A model generated the notes under the pieces. That model made no database searches. It had not been told where the DNA came from and was given only the letters and a program-made list of their open reading frames with translations. DNA of 12,105 nt from an uncultured Bacteroidales bacterium (GTDB taxonomy: Bacteria; Bacteroidota; Bacteroidia; Bacteroidales; Paludibacteraceae): contig CAIWIS010000171.1 of the NCBI GenBank assembly GCA_903912795.1, forward strand, positions 1 through 12,105. The letters are read 5' to 3'. Each line of letters opens with the position of its first letter. The stretch's first letter is position 1. Both the position numbers and the translations under genes were made by a program. Positions 7,428 to 12,105 of the stretch are shown one piece after another.

Positions 7428-8429
7428 ATGCTCAAAAATCTTGTATTAATTATCAGCATTTTCTTTTTAGCTTGCTATATTGAACAATTGCAAGCCGGAA
7501 AAAAAGCTCAGAAAAACTTTGTTCCAGGAACCGAATGGTTCGATACCAACGGTAAACCTAATAATGCGCATGGGGGTGGCGTTATCTATCACAAAAGCCA
7601 GTATTATTGGCATGGCAAACATCAAATTGAAGGAAAATCTGACCCACAATCCTCACTTAAATCAAAACCATTTATTGTAAACGATTCATCGAAAACTAAA
7701 TGGAAACTGACTTTTTCGGATGAGTTTAACGACAACAAAATTGATACATGTAAATGGACAGTTGAGAACACAATAAAAAAACGCATTGATGTAACGCTTT
7801 ATGCGGATAGTAATCAGGTGGAAGAAAAAGATGGAAATATGTTTATTTACTATCGAAAATCAAATATTAGCGATACTGCCTATAATGCAGGTCGGTTTAA
7901 TTCAAAAGGAAAATATGCGCCAACTTATGGTTTTTTGGAGTGCCGAATGCATGTGATAAAGCCCAATGGCCATCAAACGGCTTTTTGGATGATGCCTGAA
8001 GGGATTGGCATGAAAGCTCCTGATGGTGTTGATGGAACAGCCAATGATGGTGCCGAAATTGATATTGTGGAAGGCACAAAAGCCCATGCGTACTCCTTGG
8101 GTATACATTGGGATGGATATGCCAAACCGGCGCATAAATCGAATGGCAGACTCGTGAAAGTGCCCAATATGCATGATACCGAATACCACATTTATGGCTT
8201 TGAATGGACGCCAAGGTATTTGATATTTTACTTCGATGGTAAAGTCGTCGCTAGTATGACCGACCCGAAATTAATACCGCATGTAGCTCATTTTCTTTAT
8301 TTTTCGGGTAGTTGTTTTGGTAAAAACGATTGGCTCGATGGCGATATACGCAAAAACGAATTTATTCAAAGCGGAAATACAGATAAAGCGTATATTGATT
8401 ATGTTAGGGTGTATCAAAAACTCAATTAA
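7428..8429 (+). CDS. Secreted GH16 endo-glycanase with a GH43-like N-terminal stub
   Basis: The protein has 333 residues. About 1-23 form an export signal; FLAC at 13-16 is a weak lipobox, so signal peptidase I cleavage near LQA (residue 23) is an alternative to lipidation. Residues 31-71 do not belong to GH16. FVPGTEWFDT, NAHGGGVIYH and YYWHGKHQIEGK read like the first blade of GH43 beta-propeller enzymes of the exo-galactanase type (PG-x-x-W-x-DT-x-G-x-x-x-NAHGGG ... YYW-x-GEHK). The match stops near residue 71. The GH16 jelly roll starts at about 90 (KWKLTFSDEF) and ends YIDYVRVYQK. The catalytic signature is E210-I-D-I-V-E215, with Glu210 as nucleophile, Asp212 as helper and Glu215 as acid/base. 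TAFWMMPEG and FEWTPRYLIFYFDGK are typical of the family. GH16 enzymes cut beta-1,3 or beta-1,4 linkages inside glucans, galactans or related glycans; the exact substrate is not decided here. The GH29 gene follows after 21 bases and is probably in the same transcript. Confidence 0.92.
   Translation: MLKNLVLIISIFFLACYIEQLQAGKKAQKNFVPGTEWFDTNGKPNNAHGGGVIYHKSQYYWHGKHQIEGKSDPQSSLKSKPFIVNDSSKTKWKLTFSDEFNDNKIDTCKWTVENTIKKRIDVTLYADSNQVEEKDGNMFIYYRKSNISDTAYNAGRFNSKGKYAPTYGFLECRMHVIKPNGHQTAFWMMPEGIGMKAPDGVDGTANDGAEIDIVEGTKAHAYSLGIHWDGYAKPAHKSNGRLVKVPNMHDTEYHIYGFEWTPRYLIFYFDGKVVASMTDPKLIPHVAHFLYFSGSCFGKNDWLDGDIRKNEFIQSGNTDKAYIDYVRVYQKLN
7518..7640 (+). other. GH43-type N-terminal fragment fused ahead of the GH16 domain
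   Basis: Residues 31-71 of the GH16 protein carry the opening motif I associate with GH43 subfamilies such as 24 and 34: PGTEWFDT, NAHGGG, YYWHGKH. The Glu usual in GEHK is replaced by Lys (HGKH). Only about 40 of the roughly 300 residues of a propeller are present, so this piece cannot form a catalytic domain. It is probably a scar of a deletion that joined a GH43 gene start, including its signal peptide, to a GH16 gene. The family assignment is from memory of the motif. Confidence 0.6.
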
Positions 8430-8450
8430 ACAACATTAAAATCAAGAAAA

Positions 8451-10397
8451 ATGAAATTAGACTCTTTTTCACTCCTAAATGTGTCCATAATCACATTATT
8501 ATTTTCACTTCAAATGCCATCAACTGCACAAACAGCTAAAACTAAAGTTATAGACGATACCTATTTAATTACAAATGCTGGTTTTGAAATGGGGAATTTG
8601 GATGGCTGGAAACATTGGAGTACAAAGTTTTCTGCAGTAACCAAAGAAGCATACACTGGAAAATATGCAGTTAAAATTGGTCCGGAAAGGGCTTTTTGTA
8701 GGCAAGAAACTAAAGTTAGATCCAATAGTCTTTATCGGATTTCAGCCTACGTTAAAACAGAATCAGGAGCTGAAGAGGTTCAATTTATGATAAGTGATTA
8801 TGGAGGCGCAGCAAAATCGGTTTCCAGCTCCCTTACCGAATACACCAAAGTGAGTATCGATTTTCAAACAGCTTTTAGCACGGAGCAAATATTGATATCA
8901 CTTATCCATCCAACAGGAAATGGTAGCGGTTTTGCCGACCAAATTGAATTAACCTATCTGGGCGAAGCTCCAAAGCCAATATTACAGGAATTTGTACAGA
9001 TACCAAAACGGATTCTAAAAGAAGAAAATGGTACCAGTCAATTACCCGATAAAAAAATGGATTGGTTTCTGAATGATAAGTTTGGAATGTTTATTCATTG
9101 GGGCGTTTATGCTGCCATGCCTGAAGGCAATGAATGGGTGAGACACCAAGAGGCTTGGGGACATGAGTATTACCAACGAAGGGCAAGAGATCCTGAAACT
9201 GGATTTACTGCCGCAAAATTTAATGCTACTGATTGGGCAAATTTAGCAAAAAATGCAGGCATGAAATACATGGCACTCACATCACGGCATCATGATGGAT
9301 TTGCACTGTTTGATAGCAAACACCCCAGTAGTTGGACTAGCAAAAAGGATTTGGGTCGAGATTTTATAAAAGAATATACAGATGCTGTTAGGACTTCTGG
9401 ACTTCACGTGGGACTATATTATTCCCCAATGAGTTGGCGATACCCGGGGTATTACGATGTTACAGGAAAAGATTGCAAACCAAATGTTTGGGGGTATAAA
9501 ACTGCAAAATGGCACAAAGAGGATGCGCGTGCCATGAAAGAAGAAGTATATGAACAGGTTACAACGCTTTTAAAGGATTATGGCAAAATAGATTATATGT
9601 TTTGGGATGGCGGTTGGTTAAGTCAAACTATAAATGATGAATTAGAAAGAGCTTTTTGGGATCCGGGAAAATATCAAAACCCTGCTAATGAATGGCCTGT
9701 AAATGATAAATACATCACCAAAGATGAAGAAACCGGTAAAGCACTAGGTATAATGGGATTGGTGCGTAAATATCAACCCGAGATGGTGGTAAACGAACGT
9801 TTTTCGTGGATTGGAGATGTACATGCCGAGGAAGGTGGCGCATCTACTTCGGGAGATATTCGGAATGAGCAATATGGCGAAAAATGTGTTAGCCTTCAAA
9901 AAGGAGGATGGGGATATAGACCAAATTCAAAAGTGTATAGTTTCGAAGATATAGTCGTGTTTTTATCTAATTGTGCTGTTCGGAATATCAATTTATTATT
10001 AAATGTGGCTCCTGACAGAGAAGGTGTAATTCCTCAAAATCAGCAAGATGTACTTCTTAAAATGGGTAATTGGCTTTCAAAAGTAGGAAATGGAATTTAT
10101 GGCACCAGAGGAGGACCATGGCAGCCCCTTTTTGGGGAATATGGTTTTACTTTTAATGAAAATAAAATATACTGTCATATTTATCAAGGAAGCCGCGAAT
10201 TCAATTCAGGCAAGTTTACAACACAATCATTAGGAAACAAAAAGGTTTCGAAAGTTATCAATCTTTACGATGGAAAGCCCCTTTTATGGGTTAAAAATAA
10301 AAATAAAACAATTACCATTAGCGGTGTAGATTATACTCTAAATCCATCTACTACCATACTGGAAATTACACTTACCGAACCTGTTTATTTAAAGTAG
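8451..10397 (+). CDS. Secreted GH29 alpha-L-fucosidase with N-terminal carbohydrate-binding-like domain
   Basis: This 648-residue enzyme should release L-fucose from alpha-linked glycans with retention. Residues 1-26 are a signal peptide (cleavage after S-T-A, before Q27). About 38-170 form a beta-sandwich like CBM4/9-type modules (LITNAGFEMGNLDGW, LYRISAYVKTESG). After a linker, the GH29 barrel begins at about 203. FGMFIHWG at 211-218 and RHHDGFALFDS with His280-His281 bind fucose in the family. Asp386 in YMFWDGGW is the expected nucleophile. LLLNVAPDREGVIPQ closes the barrel, and about 560-648 form the usual C-terminal beta-sandwich. The acid/base is not assignable by eye, because it varies within GH29. 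The start is fixed by the signal peptide and by the 21-base gap after GH16, which suggests one transcript. Fucosidase activity beside GH2 and GH16 points to a fucosylated substrate. Confidence 0.93.
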   Translation: MKLDSFSLLNVSIITLLFSLQMPSTAQTAKTKVIDDTYLITNAGFEMGNLDGWKHWSTKFSAVTKEAYTGKYAVKIGPERAFCRQETKVRSNSLYRISAYVKTESGAEEVQFMISDYGGAAKSVSSSLTEYTKVSIDFQTAFSTEQILISLIHPTGNGSGFADQIELTYLGEAPKPILQEFVQIPKRILKEENGTSQLPDKKMDWFLNDKFGMFIHWGVYAAMPEGNEWVRHQEAWGHEYYQRRARDPETGFTAAKFNATDWANLAKNAGMKYMALTSRHHDGFALFDSKHPSSWTSKKDLGRDFIKEYTDAVRTSGLHVGLYYSPMSWRYPGYYDVTGKDCKPNVWGYKTAKWHKEDARAMKEEVYEQVTTLLKDYGKIDYMFWDGGWLSQTINDELERAFWDPGKYQNPANEWPVNDKYITKDEETGKALGIMGLVRKYQPEMVVNERFSWIGDVHAEEGGASTSGDIRNEQYGEKCVSLQKGGWGYRPNSKVYSFEDIVVFLSNCAVRNINLLLNVAPDREGVIPQNQQDVLLKMGNWLSKVGNGIYGTRGGPWQPLFGEYGFTFNENKIYCHIYQGSREFNSGKFTTQSLGNKKVSKVINLYDGKPLLWVKNKNKTITISGVDYTLNPSTTILEITLTEPVYLK

Positions 10398-10477
10398 AGA
10401 CTTGTCATACTGAGTCTTTACGGTGAAAATTATCTCAGAGTCAAGAGTTAAAAAAATCCGTAATCGATGCCGCATTT

Positions 10478-10524
10478 ACATTGGCAAATTCAGTAATAAA
10501 ACATGTATTATGTTTCGCCAATGT
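10478..10524 (+). terminator. Candidate stem-loop terminator downstream of the GH29 gene
   Basis: ACATTGGCAAA (10478-10488) pairs with TTTCGCCAATGT (10513-10524) with one bulged base, and the inner part TAATA/TATTA can extend the pairing. CTTTTAAAA follows, a short T-tract on the plus strand. It lies about 80 bases after the GH29 stop. The T-run is short, so it may be a processed 3' end or simply a palindrome. Confidence 0.4.
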
Positions 10525-10770
10525 CTTTTAAAACTAGTCAATAGTGATAAATAAACCAATTACCGTTGGAAGTCCGAATGCAGGTTGGAAAGCTGAGAAT
10601 TTCTCTGCCGTAAAAGTGCAAAATTCAGTTTATTGTTGGAAAACAAAAACTTCCCACCAGAAGTGAACTAGCTAATTTTGCTTCGGGCAGAAAACAATCT
10701 ATTCAAAGTTAATTCTTTGATTTTTGGTATCTAAATTGCTAAATATCATCCTAAGTTTTAAGTAAAACAC

Positions 10771-10800
10771 TGTAAGTATTTAAAATAATTGCTACTTACA
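10771..10800 (-). terminator. Candidate hairpin downstream of the ABC permease gene
   Basis: TGTAAGTA (10771-10778) and TACTTACA (10793-10800) are a perfect 8-base inverted repeat with a 14-base AT-rich loop. It lies 14 bases beyond the permease stop codon. On the minus strand it is followed by GTGTTTTAC, a weak T-run. The stem is AT-rich, so termination strength is doubtful. Confidence 0.35.
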
Positions 10801-10814
10801 TTATAATTATCGAT

Positions 10815-11807
10815 TTACTTTTTCTTAAGTATAATCCATAATATTATTGGTGCGCCAAACAGCGAACTAATAGTGTTTATGGGTAATGTGTAAGTGGGCA
10901 ATTGCGATAGTATATCGCATATTAACAATAAACTGGCACCACAAAGAATAGTAGCTGGGATTAATATTTTATGAGTCGAAGTTTTAAAAATACCACGTGC
11001 TATATGCGGTATGGCAACACCAATAAATGCAATTGGACCTGTAAATGCTGTAATTCCACCAGCCAACAAACCCGTTGATAGTATTATTAAAAAGCGGGTT
11101 TGAATAACCGAAACCCCTAAACCTCTAGCATAATTATCGCCCAGCAGCAACACATCCAATCGTTTATGCAAAAGTACAGCCATTAAAAGACCCAATAAAA
11201 TTACAGGAAGCAGCACTTGCATATACGTCCAGGTTACAGCACTCAAACTGCCAAATGTCCACATTATAAATAATTTAATGGCGTCGGGATTACTGAAATT
11301 TTGCATAACACTTACAATCGAACCAGCAATGGTTCCAAACATAATGCCCACAATTAGGAGCGAAACTGCATTGTGGATTCGAAATGAAACACCCAATACC
11401 ATAAACAAAACAAGTGCTCCACCAATTACTGCAGCCAAAATCATAGCCCAACCGCTATTCATTAATACAAGAGGCAAAAAACCCGAAGCCATTGTTACCA
11501 AAGCCACACCCAAACTTGCTCCAGAGCTTACACCCAAAATATATGGTTCGGCCAATGGATTCCGAAACAGTGTTTGCATCATTAAACCTGCAACCGATAA
11601 CGCCGCTCCGGTAAGTATAGCAGTCAGAGCTTTTGGCAAACGGAAATTGAGTAAAATTTCGGCATTAATACTTTCACCTTTTCCTGTCAACACATCCATT
11701 ATTTCGCGAAATGGAATATTAATACTCCCCCAAGCCAAATCGGCGAGGAAAAGTAGTAAGCAAAGCACAAATAATATTGAAAAAAGTAGTGTATTACGTC
11801 CCTTCAT
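10815..11807 (-). CDS. FecCD/BtuC-type ABC transporter permease
   Basis: This 330-residue integral inner-membrane protein is the permease of an importer for iron-siderophore, heme or cobalamin-type ligands, working as a dimer with an ATPase and a periplasmic binding protein. It is highly hydrophobic, with about ten membrane segments from residue 7 onward. Family motifs are present: FRLPKALTAILTGAALSVAG (55-74), QTLFRNPLAEPYILGVSSGA (78-97), GPIAFIGVAIPHIAR (257-271) and the tail LPINTISSLFGAPIILWII (308-326). The length matches the family norm of about 330-350. The start ATG at 11807 lies 7 bases after the stop of the upstream binding-protein gene, so both are surely in one operon. The ATPase gene is not in the window, and none follows before the convergent GH29 gene. 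Ligand cannot be told from sequence alone. Confidence 0.93.
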   Translation of the reverse strand: MKGRNTLLFSILFVLCLLLFLADLAWGSINIPFREIMDVLTGKGESINAEILLNFRLPKALTAILTGAALSVAGLMMQTLFRNPLAEPYILGVSSGASLGVALVTMASGFLPLVLMNSGWAMILAAVIGGALVLFMVLGVSFRIHNAVSLLIVGIMFGTIAGSIVSVMQNFSNPDAIKLFIMWTFGSLSAVTWTYMQVLLPVILLGLLMAVLLHKRLDVLLLGDNYARGLGVSVIQTRFLIILSTGLLAGGITAFTGPIAFIGVAIPHIARGIFKTSTHKILIPATILCGASLLLICDILSQLPTYTLPINTISSLFGAPIILWIILKKK

Positions 11808-11814
11808 TCTTATT

Positions 11815-12105
11815 CTATTCTAATTTATTAGCATACGTCATGCTGTAATTTGGTAAAATACTTGGATGCAAAATAGCAATTACATCGCACAACAATAAGT
11901 CAGGGCGAGCTACTGCACTTTCCCAAAAATCGTTGGCTGTGCTTGGCAACAAACGCTTATTGAAATTGTAAACCTGTTTATTTGTATACGGTTTAAATAG
12001 TGTATGTTTTTGATCAACATTTTGTAATTCGCTCAATGAATTGAAGTTGCAATTAACCCACACATCACAAGTCGAAAAATCACGTAGAACAGTTTCTATA
12101 TTCAA
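11815..12105 (-). CDS. C-terminal part of an ABC transporter substrate-binding protein (BtuF/FecB-like), 5' end outside window
   Basis: The frame is open to the right window edge, and the first visible TTG is an internal leucine codon rather than a start. The 96 visible residues have the look of the second lobe of a class III periplasmic binding protein. CDVWVNCNFNSLSEL is followed by KPYTNKQVYNFNKRLLP, then NDFWESAVARPDLLLCDVIA and ILHPSILPNY. The stretch ARPDLLLCDVIAILHP matches the RPD-x-x-L-x-DLI-x-x-HP ending usual in Bacteroidota iron-complex/cobalamin binding proteins. It would be a periplasmic or lipid-anchored protein that delivers ligand to the permease encoded 7 bases downstream. 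A signal peptide cannot be seen because the N-terminus is missing. The ligand is unknown. Confidence 0.85.
   Translation of the reverse strand: MNIETVLRDFSTCDVWVNCNFNSLSELQNVDQKHTLFKPYTNKQVYNFNKRLLPSTANDFWESAVARPDLLLCDVIAILHPSILPNYSMTYANKLE

Larger units (their letters stand above)
10398..10814. other. Intergenic region between convergent units, no supported gene
   Basis: This 417-base AT-rich stretch separates the GH29 stop from the permease stop. I see two hairpins, listed separately. A small inverted pair AGACT/AGTCT lies at 10398-10417 around TTGTCATACTGAG, which resembles fragments of dispersed repeats I recall in this phylum. Short open stretches exist on both strands at about 10540-10710, for example one encoding ITVGSPNAGWKAENF, but each is cut by stops within about 40 codons and none has a credible start. 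Decayed sequence is possible; no function is supported. Confidence 0.6.

Noticed and set aside
7897..8214. Overlapping minus-strand frames opposite the GH16 gene
   Set aside because: They lie opposite the intact GH16 catalytic core and have no independent coding features.
10540..10710. Short coding-like stretches in the intergenic region on both strands
   Set aside because: They are interrupted by stops in every frame, lack starts and match no family I recognise; possible decay only.
11278..11823. A 181-codon open frame on the plus strand opposite the permease
   Set aside because: The minus-strand permease is unmistakable; the antisense product shows no domain and reflects membrane-protein codon composition.

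Overview
The window looks like a chromosomal piece of a Bacteroidota (Bacteroidetes) bacterium that uses type IX secretion (T9SS). The reasons are low GC content, AT-rich start regions without Shine-Dalgarno sequences, a giant beta-helix protein with a T9SS-type C-terminal sorting domain, a promoter-like TTTG-N19-TAGTTTTA site, and a run of secreted glycoside hydrolases typical of polysaccharide utilisation in this phylum. The genus cannot be fixed; a free-living or anaerobic Bacteroidales/Marinilabiliales-type organism would fit.

Layout, left to right. (1) 3-4880 (+): the 3' part, over 1600 codons, of a giant surface or secreted protein: beta-helix, Fn3-like, InlB-like, second beta-helix, then T9SS tail. 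(2) 4888-4966: a long imperfect inverted repeat built from CCCCTAAAGGGG-like palindromes. (3) 4981-5142 (+): a 53-residue protein of unknown function. (4) 5149-5353 (+): a start-less, coding-looking fragment, probably the tail of a lost gene, abutting the next start codon. (5) 5354-10397 (+): three secreted glycoside hydrolases in a row: GH2 (beta-galactosidase/glucuronidase superfamily), GH16 with an unusual GH43-like N-terminal stub, and GH29 alpha-L-fucosidase with an N-terminal carbohydrate-binding-like domain. (6) 10398-10814: a 417-bp non-coding stretch between convergent transcription units, with two hairpins. (7) 10815-12105 (-): a FecCD/BtuC-type ABC permease and, upstream of it, the C-terminal end of its substrate-binding protein.

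The three hydrolases probably cooperate outside the cytoplasm: GH16 cuts a polysaccharide backbone internally, GH2 removes terminal beta-linked sugars and GH29 removes fucose. No SusC/SusD pair or regulator is visible, so the substrate stays open. A fucosylated galactan- or glycoprotein-type glycan is possible. The ABC genes are a separate unit for uptake of an iron-siderophore, heme or cobalamin-type ligand.

The most notable signals are two apparent recombination scars in the hydrolase cluster (the GH43-like stub fused to GH16, and the gene tail butted against GH2), the 53-residue protein, and the palindromic repeat between it and the T9SS gene. I did not find clear evidence of a wholly new multi-gene system.
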